Shown: positions 53,442 through 62,688, counted from the first letter of the stretch. The stretch: DNA of 64,000 nt from Dyadobacter fanqingshengii (GCF_023822005.2 NZ_CP098806.1:3410001-3474000); one strand, 5' to 3'. Numbers and translations are program-made. Notes: a model not told the origin generated them from the letters alone.

Positions 53442-54248
53442 ATGTATTGGCTGCGTTATTTATTGAAAGAACCCTTCAACGCCTTGCGGACGTCAACCAA
53501 CCGTGAGTTTATGGGTTTGTTGTTAAAATACGGCAACGGTCGAAGGCATACGCGTACGCAGGTGGAATTTGGCGGTTTCCGACTAACCGTGCCCGATATA
53601 ATGTCTTTCCTATGGCAGCATAAGGAGATTTTCGCTGATGAATTCTATTATTTTGAGTCTAACAATCCTGAGCCTGTCATTTTTGATTGCGGTGCCAATG
53701 TGGGGATGAGTGTTTTGTATTTCAAAAAGCTGTTTCCAAAAGCGCGCATCACGGCATTTGAAGCTGAACCGGAAATTGCTGTTTTACTGCATAATAACCT
53801 GAAAAGCAGCAACATTAATGACATACACATCATTGATAAAGCGGTTTGGAAAGATGATCAGGGCATTTGGTTTGGTAGCGAATCGGCCGATTCTTCTTCC
53901 ATTTATTCCAATGCTGAAAAGAAAAAAATACCCTCTATCCGACTGAAAGATTTCCTACTAGCAGAAAGTAACATTGATTTCCTGAAGATAGACATAGAAG
54001 GTGCCGAAAAAGAAGTGCTCAACGACTGCCGCAACGCATTGGGCCATGTTCAAAACCTTTTCGTAGAATTCCACTCCTACATCGGCAATCCGCAAGGCCT
54101 CGCCGAAATCGTCCAAATTTTCGAAGAAAACGGTTTCCGCTACTACATCGACACCAACCAGCACCGCCTGAAACCCTTCACCAATTACCGCTATCGGGGC
54201 AATGATGTAATGGATTTGCAGCTAAATATTTTCGGCTGGCGGGAGTAA
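53442..54248 (+). CDS. FkbM-family methyltransferase
   Basis: 268 residues. SAM motif I VIFDCGANVGMSVLYFKKLF, then FEAEPEIAVLLHNNL, and the FkbM-typical block DFLKIDIEGAEKEVLNDC followed by FVEFHS. It probably methylates a hydroxyl group of a sugar in the surface glycan. It closes the run flippase, methyltransferase, glycosyltransferase, FkbM. A long palindrome that could serve as terminator lies 38 bases after the stop. Confidence 0.92.
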   Translation: MYWLRYLLKEPFNALRTSTNREFMGLLLKYGNGRRHTRTQVEFGGFRLTVPDIMSFLWQHKEIFADEFYYFESNNPEPVIFDCGANVGMSVLYFKKLFPKARITAFEAEPEIAVLLHNNLKSSNINDIHIIDKAVWKDDQGIWFGSESADSSSIYSNAEKKKIPSIRLKDFLLAESNIDFLKIDIEGAEKEVLNDCRNALGHVQNLFVEFHSYIGNPQGLAEIVQIFEENGFRYYIDTNQHRLKPFTNYRYRGNDVMDLQLNIFGWRE

Positions 54249-54285
54249 GGCGCAATCATTTTCCTGATAAGTCACTAACGTTTCA

Positions 54286-54320
54286 AAAACTTGAGATCAC
54301 AAATTGTGATCTCAAGTTTT
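54286..54320. repeat. 35-base palindrome, copy A, upstream of the ORF6N gene
   Basis: Perfect 17-base arms, AAAACTTGAGATCACAA and its complement, around a single central A. As RNA it would form a stem of about 15 pairs with a small loop flanked by A and T, so it could terminate the glycan operon. It is related to copy B inside the ORF6N gene: the arms share ACTTGAGRTCACAA, and the one arm difference (A/G) is matched on the other side so that both copies remain palindromic. Confidence 0.85.
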
Positions 54321-54373
54321 AATGTACAAAAAAATTCAGCCGTTTCCGTGACCAATCTGAAAAGCCAGCGTAA

Positions 54374-54405
54374 TGTATACATGACCAAAAATCAATTGTA
54401 TACAT
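54374..54405. promoter_or_regulatory. Two TGTATACAT repeats abutting the ORF6N start codon
   Basis: Direct repeats TGTATACAT at 54374-54382 and 54397-54405, each containing the palindrome TGTATACA, spaced 23 bases start to start. The second ends immediately before the ATG at 54406. This is the layout of a repressor operator covering the promoter and translation start, and suggests tight, possibly self-imposed, control. Confidence 0.5.
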
Positions 54406-54906
54406 ATGGAATTATCAGTGATAAAAGGCAAGGTTTTGACGGTAAGAGGCCACAGAGTGCTATTGGATTACGATCTGTCAGCATTATATCAGGTTGAAAC
54501 TAGAATATTAAAGCAAGCAGTCAGACGAAATATTTCCAGATTTCCGAAAGATTTCATGTTCGAACTGACCAATGAAGAGCTAGAAAACTTGAGGTCACAA
54601 TTTGTGACCTCAAGTTCAGGAGGTAACAGATATTTGCCCTTTGCATTCACCGAACAAGGCGTAGCGATGTTGTCGAGTGTGTTACGCAGTGAAAAAGCAG
54701 TCCAGGTGAACATTATGATCATGCGCGCGTTTGTGATGATAAGACAATATCACACTGATTATAAGGATATTTCTGAGCGACTGGATAGCCTAGAAAAGGA
54801 AATGAATGTCAAATTCAGTGACGTAAATGACGCATTGAATTTTCTGATCAGCCCGGAAGGTGGCCGCAGAGCTTTAATAGGTTTTAACCGAGAAGAACCT
54901 GAATAG
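54406..54906 (+). CDS. ORF6N-domain protein (phage antirepressor-type)
   Basis: 166 residues. The ORF6N domain covers about 8-105 (VLTVRGHRVLLDYDLSALYQ, RNISRFPKDFMFELTNEE, RYLPFAFTEQGVAMLSSVL) and a C-terminal helical tail includes DISERLDSLEKEMNVKFSDV. The family is found in phages and mobile regions next to KilA-N-type domains and is thought to bind DNA. Codons 61-70 (NLRSQFVTSS) are encoded by palindrome copy B. It sits alone between two glycan genes and is probably an insertion. Function in this cluster is unknown. Confidence 0.9.
   Translation: MELSVIKGKVLTVRGHRVLLDYDLSALYQVETRILKQAVRRNISRFPKDFMFELTNEELENLRSQFVTSSSGGNRYLPFAFTEQGVAMLSSVLRSEKAVQVNIMIMRAFVMIRQYHTDYKDISERLDSLEKEMNVKFSDVNDALNFLISPEGGRRALIGFNREEPE
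54586..54616. repeat. 31-base palindrome, copy B, inside the ORF6N gene
   Basis: Perfect 15-base arms, AACTTGAGGTCACAA and its complement, around one T, lying in coding sequence for NLRSQFVTSS. Its centre is 298 bases from that of copy A. The match to copy A, with compensated base changes, is far beyond chance for coding DNA. Confidence 0.85.
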
Positions 54907-54911
54907 TCAAC

Positions 54912-55820
54912 TTACCTCGCATAAGGATTCGGCGGGAAAATGTGTACTTGAAAACCTTCCTTTTCCATGGCTTCCATCACTTTTTGCGACGGCAATTTCT
55001 TGAAGATCACGGCGCAGAGGACTTGTGAGGGCATTAGGGAGAACTTGGTAAGAAAATCGTGAAATGCCAGTTTTCGTTTGATTTTACGGAATGCTGGCGA
55101 CGAATCGTCGGCCTTGTCTTTGGCGTAAGACGGGTGGTAGTAATTATTGTTAATGCCTTTGAATGCAACGGCGGGTAAGCCCATTCCGTTGGCCAATTTA
55201 TCCATTTCCCGTTCCGAGAGCTTGAAAACGTAATTCCCAACCTCTTCAAAGGAATACCGGTTTTTCCAGTATTTCTGCAAAAGCTTTGTGTCGAAACGGT
55301 CGAAGATGTTCCTTAATGCGAGTAAAAAAGGCATTTTGGAGATCGGATCGTGTGGCTCTACAAGGATGACCGCTTCCCTCGCAACGCGCAGCATTTCGTA
55401 AACACCCAAATAAGGCCTGGGAAAATGATGGTAAGCTTCCTTGCAAAAAATATAGTCGTAAGAATCATCCGCGAAACTCAGCTTCTCAACATTCTCAACC
55501 GAATAATGCTCAAAAAATCCGCGGGACTTGGATAAAGGTAAAAATGTGCCGGAAATATCCGTAGCAGTCGTGTCGAGGCCCTGGCGATAAAAATAGTTGG
55601 CGTCGAAACCGTAGCCATCGCCTATGGTGAGCCAGGATTTCTTTTCAATGGTGAAGGGTGTCGTCAGTTCCAGCTGCCGGCGGTGGATCCAGTGATTAAT
55701 GGTCTTATGCTGTTCGTCATATTCCCACAATTCAATGGCCTTATCCTTCGCTTCCTGGGTCGCGTACTGAACCTCATACCAACCTGAATGCGCCTCATGG
55801 CTCTGCTTTTCCGTAGACAT
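54912..55820 (-). CDS. Class I SAM-dependent methyltransferase
   Basis: 302 residues. The fold shows WLTIGDGYGFDANYFYRQGL (motif I, with the usual second Gly replaced), TDISGTFLPLSK, and SFADDSYDYIFCKEAYHHFP with VAREAVILVEPHDPISKMP, typical of Rossmann methyltransferases acting on sugars or lipids. Substrate unknown. It is the only minus-strand gene in this half of the cluster, divergent from the GT4 gene, and ends 5 bases from the ORF6N stop. Confidence 0.86.
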   Translation of the reverse strand: MSTEKQSHEAHSGWYEVQYATQEAKDKAIELWEYDEQHKTINHWIHRRQLELTTPFTIEKKSWLTIGDGYGFDANYFYRQGLDTTATDISGTFLPLSKSRGFFEHYSVENVEKLSFADDSYDYIFCKEAYHHFPRPYLGVYEMLRVAREAVILVEPHDPISKMPFLLALRNIFDRFDTKLLQKYWKNRYSFEEVGNYVFKLSEREMDKLANGMGLPAVAFKGINNNYYHPSYAKDKADDSSPAFRKIKRKLAFHDFLTKFSLMPSQVLCAVIFKKLPSQKVMEAMEKEGFQVHIFPPNPYAR

Positions 55821-55953
55821 TTGACTTTATTTACTAATTTTTGATAAAGATACTTTTATGGATAAAATTTATTTAACCAGAGAACTATTTAATTTTACCT
55901 CTCCAAATCCGCAGTCTACTCTTTTCGCAACCCTAAATCAACGACCGCTTTAA

Positions 55954-57207
55954 ATGGTGCTTCACCTCAGTAATTTTCATCTGGAAGGAGGAGCGGGAGT
56001 GGCCGCGGCGCGTTTGCACCGGGCATTGTTGAAATCAAATGTTGAATCCACGTTACTGGTGTCTCAGGTAACAGCCAACGAACCGGGAGTTAGCAACCTT
56101 TCTAACAACGCATTACAAACTAAGAAAGCACTGGCCCGTTTCATCGGCGAACGACTTTATTTTTATCCACAGGAAAAAGATGCGTCCGTTAGATTTGCAT
56201 TTTCGCCCGCGGAAGTTGGGGCGGATATCAGTAATCATCCCTTGGTTCAGCAAGCTGATGTTATTCATTTACATTGGATCAATTTTGGATTTTTATCACT
56301 TGATTCGCTGGATAAGCTCTTTTCATTGGGTAAGCCCATCGTTTGGACATTGCATGATATGTGGACATTCACGGGTGGCTGCCATTACAGTAGAGGTTGC
56401 GAGAAATTCCTGACGCATTGTCATTATTGTCCTTATCTGGCCAAACCCGAAGAATACGACATTTCATTTCAACAATTCGAACGAAAGCAGGAGATATATA
56501 ACAATACAAAAATGGCGCTGATTTCGCCAAGTCAATGGTTGGATAACCTGGTCAAAAAAGCGGCGCTAACCGCTGATATAACATCTTCGAGCATTCCCAA
56601 CTGCATTGATACAGTCTTATTTAAACCATTAGAAAAATCGGTAATCTGGCGAAAACTAAACCTTTCAGCGTCAAAGAAACTCATCCTTTTCGCAGGCGCT
56701 AACACTTCTGATCCGAGAAAAGGTTTTATATATTTCAAACAGGCGCTCGAAAAGATAGGATTGCTTTCGAGTGAAATTGAAGTTATGGTGCTTGGAAAAG
56801 CCAATCCGAAAGCCATGGATACATTTCCGTTGCCGGTTCATTATTTGGGAAAAATTTCAGATCCTGCCAAAATGGTGGATGCCTATAATGCGGCTGATAT
56901 GATCGTCGTTCCTTCTCTGGAAGATAATTTGCCTAATACGATCATGGAAGCAATGTCCTGCGGAACGCCAGCAGTCGGATTTGCAACCGGCGGAATTCCT
57001 GAAATGATTGATCATCAGATCAACGGTTACATAGCATTGCAGGGATCGGCTCAATCGCTTGCAGAGGGCATTGAGTGGCTTTTGAATGATGAAAACAATG
57101 CCCGAATGTCGGAGAACGCTCGCGCCAAAGTGCTTGAAACCTATGCCGAAAGCATCGTAGCATCACAATATCAACAACTTTACCAGTCGCTGCTTTCGCA
57201 TGAATGA
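55954..57207 (+). CDS. Glycosyltransferase family 4 (GT-B)
   Basis: 417 residues. N-terminal domain opens with LEGGAGVAAARLHRALL, the central part has a Cys/His-rich patch (GGCHYSRGCEKFLTHCHYCP) seen in WcaC-like and some other capsule GT4 enzymes, and the C-terminal nucleotide-sugar site carries the EX7E motif in PSLEDNLPNTIMEAMSCGTP. The Cys patch may bind zinc. It probably adds a sugar to the surface glycan. Its stop overlaps the next gene by 8 bases. Confidence 0.93.
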   Translation: MVLHLSNFHLEGGAGVAAARLHRALLKSNVESTLLVSQVTANEPGVSNLSNNALQTKKALARFIGERLYFYPQEKDASVRFAFSPAEVGADISNHPLVQQADVIHLHWINFGFLSLDSLDKLFSLGKPIVWTLHDMWTFTGGCHYSRGCEKFLTHCHYCPYLAKPEEYDISFQQFERKQEIYNNTKMALISPSQWLDNLVKKAALTADITSSSIPNCIDTVLFKPLEKSVIWRKLNLSASKKLILFAGANTSDPRKGFIYFKQALEKIGLLSSEIEVMVLGKANPKAMDTFPLPVHYLGKISDPAKMVDAYNAADMIVVPSLEDNLPNTIMEAMSCGTPAVGFATGGIPEMIDHQINGYIALQGSAQSLAEGIEWLLNDENNARMSENARAKVLETYAESIVASQYQQLYQSLLSHE

Positions 57208-57976
57208 CTTTCCGTTGCTTACGATTATCACCATAACTTATAATGCGGAACAGTTTCTGGAACGCACGCTAAAAAGTGTGCAGGCTGCCTTGAACAACAT
57301 TACAAAGCTGCAAGCTGTGGAATATTTGATCATTGATGGCAAATCCAGTGATAACACCCTGGAAATCGCAAAGCATTTCTCATTTATCTCAAACATTGTT
57401 TCAGAGCCCGACCGCGGGTTGTATGACGCAATGAACAAAGGCCTGACCCTTGCAAAAGGAAAATACGTATGGTTTTTGAACGCAGGTGACGAAATTTTTA
57501 AACCTGATACACTAATAAACCTGTTTGAGGCATTCAAACTCAATGCGGATATTTATTACAGCGATGCAATGCTTGTGCGTGAAAACGGAAGTAAGGTGGG
57601 TCTGCGAAGTAAATTTACGCCTCATTCGCTGCCGGTAAGCCTGAAATGGCAGGACTTTGCACTAGGGATGAAAGTTTGCCACCAGGCATTTATTGCCAAC
57701 AAGTCGGTTGCACCGCCCTACGATATTGCAAACCTCAGCGCGGACATTGACTGGGAAATTGAATGTTTGAAAAAAGCGAAGCAAGTCCATTTGATTGAAA
57801 TTCCACTTTGCTGCTATCTGGTTGGCGGATTGTCCATCAAAAACCATCGCCGCTCGCTGCTCGACCGCTTCCGGGTTTTGCGTAAGCATTTCGGGCTGTT
57901 ACCCTCCATTTATAATCATTTCCGCATATTCGTGCGGGGCGCTGTGTTTGCTCGTACCCACGGTAAGTATTGGTAG
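57200..57976 (+). CDS. Glycosyltransferase family 2 (WcaA/PGL-like)
   Basis: 258 residues, GT-A fold. LLTIITITYNAEQFLERTL, the acidic motif SEPDRGLYDAMNKGLTLAKG and VWFLNAGDEIF are typical of the GT2 branch seen in colanic acid-type clusters. It is coupled to the GT4 gene by an 8-base overlap, so both act in the same pathway. It is the last gene of the glycan cluster; about 200 bases then separate it from the SusC gene. Confidence 0.92.
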   Translation: MNDFPLLTIITITYNAEQFLERTLKSVQAALNNITKLQAVEYLIIDGKSSDNTLEIAKHFSFISNIVSEPDRGLYDAMNKGLTLAKGKYVWFLNAGDEIFKPDTLINLFEAFKLNADIYYSDAMLVRENGSKVGLRSKFTPHSLPVSLKWQDFALGMKVCHQAFIANKSVAPPYDIANLSADIDWEIECLKKAKQVHLIEIPLCCYLVGGLSIKNHRRSLLDRFRVLRKHFGLLPSIYNHFRIFVRGAVFARTHGKYW

Positions 57977-58126
57977 ATTAATCCAACTTTTCATTTCGGC
58001 CAGGCGGTTTCTAAAAATGCTTTTGCGAAAGTATAACAGAAGCAACCCGGCTCCGAATTTTTCCGTAATACGCAATAGGTAACAGAAACGATTATTGACT
58101 TAAAAAGGGATTATCGGTTACAAAAT

Positions 58127-58156
58127 TTTGATATTATGTCAAAAACAATATATTTG
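58127..58156 (+). promoter_or_regulatory. Strong candidate promoter of the SusC/SusD operon
   Basis: -33 TTTG (58127-58130) and -7 TATATTTG (58149-58156), both full matches to the Bacteroidota vegetative consensus, separated by 18 bases. The ATG at 58193 follows after about 36 bases. No other element is seen in this 216-base gap. Confidence 0.65.
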
Positions 58157-58192
58157 TTTTAGAGTATTATTGAATAACCAAATCTAGCAATT

Positions 58193-61100
58193 ATGAAAAA
58201 AGTTCTGCTATTAGCAATGTTTTGCTTGGTTAGCACATGGATGTCCGTTTACGGGCAGGATGTTCGGGTTACCGGAAAAGTCACAACGGATAGTGATGCT
58301 TCTCCGCTGCCGGGCGCAACAGTGCAAATCAAGGGATCGACAGTGGGGACGCAAACGGACGCCGACGGAAATTACACCATCAGCGCGCCTTCATCAACAT
58401 CTGTCATTGTATTTAGTTTCGTGGGAATGACGGTGCAGGAAGTTACTGTGGGAAGCCAGAGCGTCATTGATGTGAAAATGTCGAGCGACACACGTAGTCT
58501 GAGCGAAGTGGTGGTGACCGGTTTCGGATCGCAGATCAAGCGCGACCTCACTGGTAACATTGCCCAGGTGAAGGGGACAGAAATTCAAAATATGCCTGTT
58601 GCGAGCGTGGACGCTGCATTGCAAGGACGTGCAGCCGGGGTTTATGTCAACAGCGGGTCTGGTAAACTGGGGCAGGCAATTAATGTACGAATTAGAGGAA
58701 ACTCATCCATCAGCGCAAGCAGCCAGCCATTATATGTGGTGGATGGAATGCCTATTACAACTTCCGATCAAAGCAACAGCGATGGCGGTGCTACGAACCC
58801 ATTGTCTGATATCAACTCCAACGACATTGAATCCATCGAAATCCTGAAAGATGCTTCTGCGGGGGCCATTTACGGTTCCCGTGCTGCCAATGGTGTTGTT
58901 TTGATCACAACAAAACGCGGTAAGGCCGGAAAAACCAATGTGAGCATCAATTATCAGCTTGGAACGTCGGAGGCCACAAGACGTGTGAACTTTTTGAATG
59001 CCGAACAATATGTCAAATTTTACACCGCTGCCGCACTCAATAGCGACCGCATTGACGAAATTGATCCAAGTGATCCGGAATCGAGCACCGCTTATTTCCT
59101 CGACCGATTGGATTATTACAGCTTGGGAACTGCCAATACGCCTCAGCAGAAGGATTACCCATGGCAGGATCAGGCATTTAATAAAGGGGCTATGCAGCAG
59201 CTTGACTTCCAGCTGAACGGCGGAAGTGAGAAGACGAAATTTTTTCTTTCGGGTCAATATTTAGATCAAAAAGGGACCATTATCGGCAACGAGCTGGACA
59301 GGCTTTCGGGCCGTATGAACCTCGATCACCAGGCGTATAACTGGTTGCAAGTAGGATTATCAATGGGTCTGGCAAGAACAGTGAATAAGCGCCTTCCCGG
59401 GGACAATTCATTCTCCAACCCACTGCAAATGGCTGCTTTAACACCGCTGACGCCATTTACCGATCCTGAAACAGGCCTGCCCATTGGAACGCCTCCCGGT
59501 GATGTGAACCTGCCATTGTATTTCAATCCGATGATCTCGATCAACTACGCGAGCTTTACGGCAACTTCATTCCGGAACCTGACCAATGCTTATGCGCAAA
59601 TCAACCTTTTGCCGTCGCTGAAATTCCGCAGTGAACTGGGGATTGACTTGCTGAACCAGAATGAAGAAAGCTATTATCAAAGCCAGAACATCAGGAACAT
59701 TGATCAGGCGACGAACGGCTTGGGAGAGAACTTCGGAACATTTGTAACGAACTATAATACCAACAACTTTTTGAGCTTCGACAAAACCTTTGATGTACAT
59801 GCATTGAGTGCAACACTTGGGATGTCGTATCAGCAATCTCAAACAAAGATCAGCTCGACTGCCGGAACACAATTTCCTTCTAACTCGTATAAGAAAATTG
59901 CGAGTGCGGCTACCAAATCGGACGGAAGTTCCAGCGAAACCAATTACCGTTTCCTTTCCTACTTCCTGCGTTTGAACTACAAATTTTCAGAAAAATACCT
60001 GCTGGCAGCCAGCGCGCGTATCGACGGATCTTCCCGATTTGGTGCGAACTCCCGCTACGGATTCTTCCCTTCCGTATCAGCGGGATGGGTTTTGACAGAA
60101 GAGGCATTTTTGAAAAACAACAATACGCTTAGTTTTCTTAAAATAAGAGGAAGCTACGGTACAACCGGGAACTCCGAAATAGGCGATTTTCCGCAGTTGG
60201 GTTTATTTTCGGGCGATGCTGGTTATGCCGGTGCAGCCGGTCAGCGTCCTTCACAACTTGCTAACCCCAATTTGAAATGGGAAACAACGAATCAAGCGGA
60301 TTTTGGTCTGGATTTTGGGTTGTTCAATAACCGTATCAATGGTGAAATTGATTATTACGTCAAAAAAACCAATGGTTTGTTGCTGGAAGTGAATGTGCCT
60401 GCCACGTCTGGTTTCTCTGTACGCGTGGATAACGTAGGCAAGCTGGAAAACAAGGGAGTTGAATTTGTTTTGAACACTCAAAACATTGTGGGCAAATTCA
60501 AATGGAACACTTCATTGAACATTGCCAACAACAAAAACAAGGTTACCGACATTCAGGGACAGATTATCGAGGGCGGTATCCGCAGTATGAGCCGCGTGAT
60601 GGAAGGCCAGCCGGTGGGCGTGTTTTACACCGTTGAATATGCGGGCGTAGACAAGGCGAACGGCGATGCGCTCTTTTATAGAAATACGGAGGAAAATGGA
60701 AACATTGACAGATCCACCGTATCAAATTACAACAGTGCGCGCCGCGTGGTTGCCGGAAATCCAAACCCAAAATTTGTGGGCGGGATCACCAACACATTCT
60801 CATTCAAAGGTTTGGATCTGAATATATTCTTTAACGGTGTTGCCGGAAATAAGATCAATTTCTACGGTGTAGGCCAATATTCGTCTGCCAACGGAATTTA
60901 TGAGGATAATCAAACAGCCGATCAGCTCAACTCCTGGACTGCTGAGAACACCGACACAGATGTTCCCGAGGCGCGTTTCTACAAAGGAAATGGCAACCAG
61001 GCTTCCACACGTTACATTTATGACGGGTCGTATCTGCGTTTGAGATCCATGACTTTGGGTTACAACCTGCCATCCAGCGTTACGAACCGCCTGAAAATGG

Positions 61101-61282
61101 ACCGCGTTCGTCTGTATGTTTCTGGTATGAACCTGGCAACTTTCACCAACTATAAAGGATGGGATCCGGAAGTGAACACCGATGACATTTCCGAAAGGGA
61201 CTTAAAATTTGCGCTTGGAAACGACTTTTACACCGCTCCGCAGCCACGGACGATATTATTTGGCGTGAACATCGGTTTCTAA
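58193..61282 (+). CDS. SusC/RagA-family TonB-linked outer membrane protein
   Basis: 1029 residues. Signal peptide (MKKVLLLAMFCLVSTWMSVYG), CarboxypepD_reg-like domain at about 23-110 (RVTGKVTTDSDASPLPGATV), the SusC region near VVVTGFGSQIKRDLTGNIA, the plug motif INVRIRGNSSISASSQPLYV with VDGMP, and a barrel ending TILFGVNIGF. It forms the transport channel of a glycan or oligopeptide uptake pair with the SusD gene 29 bases downstream. No glycosidase, sigma/anti-sigma or hybrid sensor gene is adjacent on the visible side, so the substrate is open. Confidence 0.96.
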   Translation: MKKVLLLAMFCLVSTWMSVYGQDVRVTGKVTTDSDASPLPGATVQIKGSTVGTQTDADGNYTISAPSSTSVIVFSFVGMTVQEVTVGSQSVIDVKMSSDTRSLSEVVVTGFGSQIKRDLTGNIAQVKGTEIQNMPVASVDAALQGRAAGVYVNSGSGKLGQAINVRIRGNSSISASSQPLYVVDGMPITTSDQSNSDGGATNPLSDINSNDIESIEILKDASAGAIYGSRAANGVVLITTKRGKAGKTNVSINYQLGTSEATRRVNFLNAEQYVKFYTAAALNSDRIDEIDPSDPESSTAYFLDRLDYYSLGTANTPQQKDYPWQDQAFNKGAMQQLDFQLNGGSEKTKFFLSGQYLDQKGTIIGNELDRLSGRMNLDHQAYNWLQVGLSMGLARTVNKRLPGDNSFSNPLQMAALTPLTPFTDPETGLPIGTPPGDVNLPLYFNPMISINYASFTATSFRNLTNAYAQINLLPSLKFRSELGIDLLNQNEESYYQSQNIRNIDQATNGLGENFGTFVTNYNTNNFLSFDKTFDVHALSATLGMSYQQSQTKISSTAGTQFPSNSYKKIASAATKSDGSSSETNYRFLSYFLRLNYKFSEKYLLAASARIDGSSRFGANSRYGFFPSVSAGWVLTEEAFLKNNNTLSFLKIRGSYGTTGNSEIGDFPQLGLFSGDAGYAGAAGQRPSQLANPNLKWETTNQADFGLDFGLFNNRINGEIDYYVKKTNGLLLEVNVPATSGFSVRVDNVGKLENKGVEFVLNTQNIVGKFKWNTSLNIANNKNKVTDIQGQIIEGGIRSMSRVMEGQPVGVFYTVEYAGVDKANGDALFYRNTEENGNIDRSTVSNYNSARRVVAGNPNPKFVGGITNTFSFKGLDLNIFFNGVAGNKINFYGVGQYSSANGIYEDNQTADQLNSWTAENTDTDVPEARFYKGNGNQASTRYIYDGSYLRLRSMTLGYNLPSSVTNRLKMDRVRLYVSGMNLATFTNYKGWDPEVNTDDISERDLKFALGNDFYTAPQPRTILFGVNIGF

Positions 61283-61311
61283 TTGCATTAAGTCATTTAA
61301 TTGAAAAAATC

Positions 61312-62688
61312 ATGAAAAAGAAAGTATACATATATAGTGTGGCACTTGCTGCCGGATTGTTTTTTACGAGTTCCTGCAATAGCAAGTTGGATGTTGATCC
61401 GACACAAAGCATTGATGAAACAGACGCGTTAAGCACTTCCAAGGACGTTGAAGTAACATTAATCGGCTGCTACGATGCATTGCAGGACGTTGATGTGTAT
61501 GGCGGTGCATTCCAATATTCATCCGAACTACTTGGTGACAATGAAGAAATCGCTTTCGGCGGAACATTCCAGAATATGCTCGAAATTTCGGACAAGCAGC
61601 TGACTACGGTCAATGTAACTGCCGAACTTACGTGGCGCGATTCATACGTGACGATTAACCGTTGCAACAATGTTTTGTCTGCATTGAGCATTGTGGATGA
61701 GGAGAAGCGCGCCCGGATCGAGGGGGAAGCGAGATTTATCCGTGGATCGGTTTATTTCGATCTGGTAAGGTTATATGCCAAAACATGGGGCGATGGCGAC
61801 AATGCGAGTAATCCAGGCGTTCCGTTGGTGCTGGAACCAACCCGTGTGGTAACAGATGAGAATAAGCTGGCCAGAAATTCGGTTGCGGAAGTGTATGCCC
61901 AGGTTCTGGAAGACCTGAATGCGGCTAAATCATTGTTGCCGGAAACCAACACGATTTATGCAAACAAATATGCCGCTTCGGCCCAACTCTCTCGGGTTTA
62001 TCTGCAACAAGGAAATTTTGCATTCGCTCGTGACGAAGCCAATACGGTGATTGGATCGGACGATTACACCCTTAACAGCACATTTGAGTCATTGTTTTAC
62101 ACATTTATAAACAATGGTGGTGCAAACCCGAGGGAGTACATTTTCTCTATGATTGTGACGTCGCAGGATGGAACGAACGATATGAACACTTATTTTGGGA
62201 CAACCGTTGATGATATTCCCGGAACTGGTGGTCGCGGTGATATTCGTATTCTGACCAAGCATAGGGCACTTTATGAAGCCGGTGACAAGCGTGGTGCATT
62301 TTTCCTGACTCCAAACAGCAACACCTATACGCAAAAGCATCTGGATAACCTGGGTAACGTGGTGCAATTCCGTCTGGCTGAAATGTATCTGACGCGCGCC
62401 GAGGCTAATTTCCGCCTCGGAACTGTCGTAGGCGCGACGCCTTTGGCAGACATTAACCGCATCCGCGTAAGGGCCGGCTTGAAGGCTGCAACAGCAGTAA
62501 CATTGCCATCGATCCTGAAAGAACGTCACCTGGAACTTGCATTTGAAGGTCTCGCGTTGCATGACGCAAAACGTAACAAGCAAAATGTCGGCACGATTCC
62601 CTACAATTCCCCCAGACTGATTTTCCCGGTTCCACAACGCGAAATCGATGTAAACAATAAGCTGGTGCAGAATGAGGGTTATAATTAG
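61312..62688 (+). CDS. RagB/SusD-family nutrient-binding lipoprotein
   Basis: 458 residues. Lipoprotein signal MKKKVYIYSVALAAGLFF followed by TSSCNSKLDVDP (lipobox Cys22). The tetratricopeptide-like SusD fold is visible in LIGCYDALQDVDVYG, EGEARFIRGSVYFDLVRLYA and the C-terminal LAEMYLTRAEANFRLG with ILKERHLELAFEGLALHDAK. It would sit on the cell surface as the lid of the SusC channel. Its gene closes the operon and a strong terminator follows. Confidence 0.95.
   Translation: MKKKVYIYSVALAAGLFFTSSCNSKLDVDPTQSIDETDALSTSKDVEVTLIGCYDALQDVDVYGGAFQYSSELLGDNEEIAFGGTFQNMLEISDKQLTTVNVTAELTWRDSYVTINRCNNVLSALSIVDEEKRARIEGEARFIRGSVYFDLVRLYAKTWGDGDNASNPGVPLVLEPTRVVTDENKLARNSVAEVYAQVLEDLNAAKSLLPETNTIYANKYAASAQLSRVYLQQGNFAFARDEANTVIGSDDYTLNSTFESLFYTFINNGGANPREYIFSMIVTSQDGTNDMNTYFGTTVDDIPGTGGRGDIRILTKHRALYEAGDKRGAFFLTPNSNTYTQKHLDNLGNVVQFRLAEMYLTRAEANFRLGTVVGATPLADINRIRVRAGLKAATAVTLPSILKERHLELAFEGLALHDAKRNKQNVGTIPYNSPRLIFPVPQREIDVNNKLVQNEGYN

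Noticed and set aside
54291..54497. Open frame beginning at palindrome copy A and overlapping the ORF6N start
   Set aside because: It starts with TTG, runs out of frame through the ORF6N start, and only its first nine residues resemble ORF6N. It is noted as a possible sequence remnant, not as a gene.
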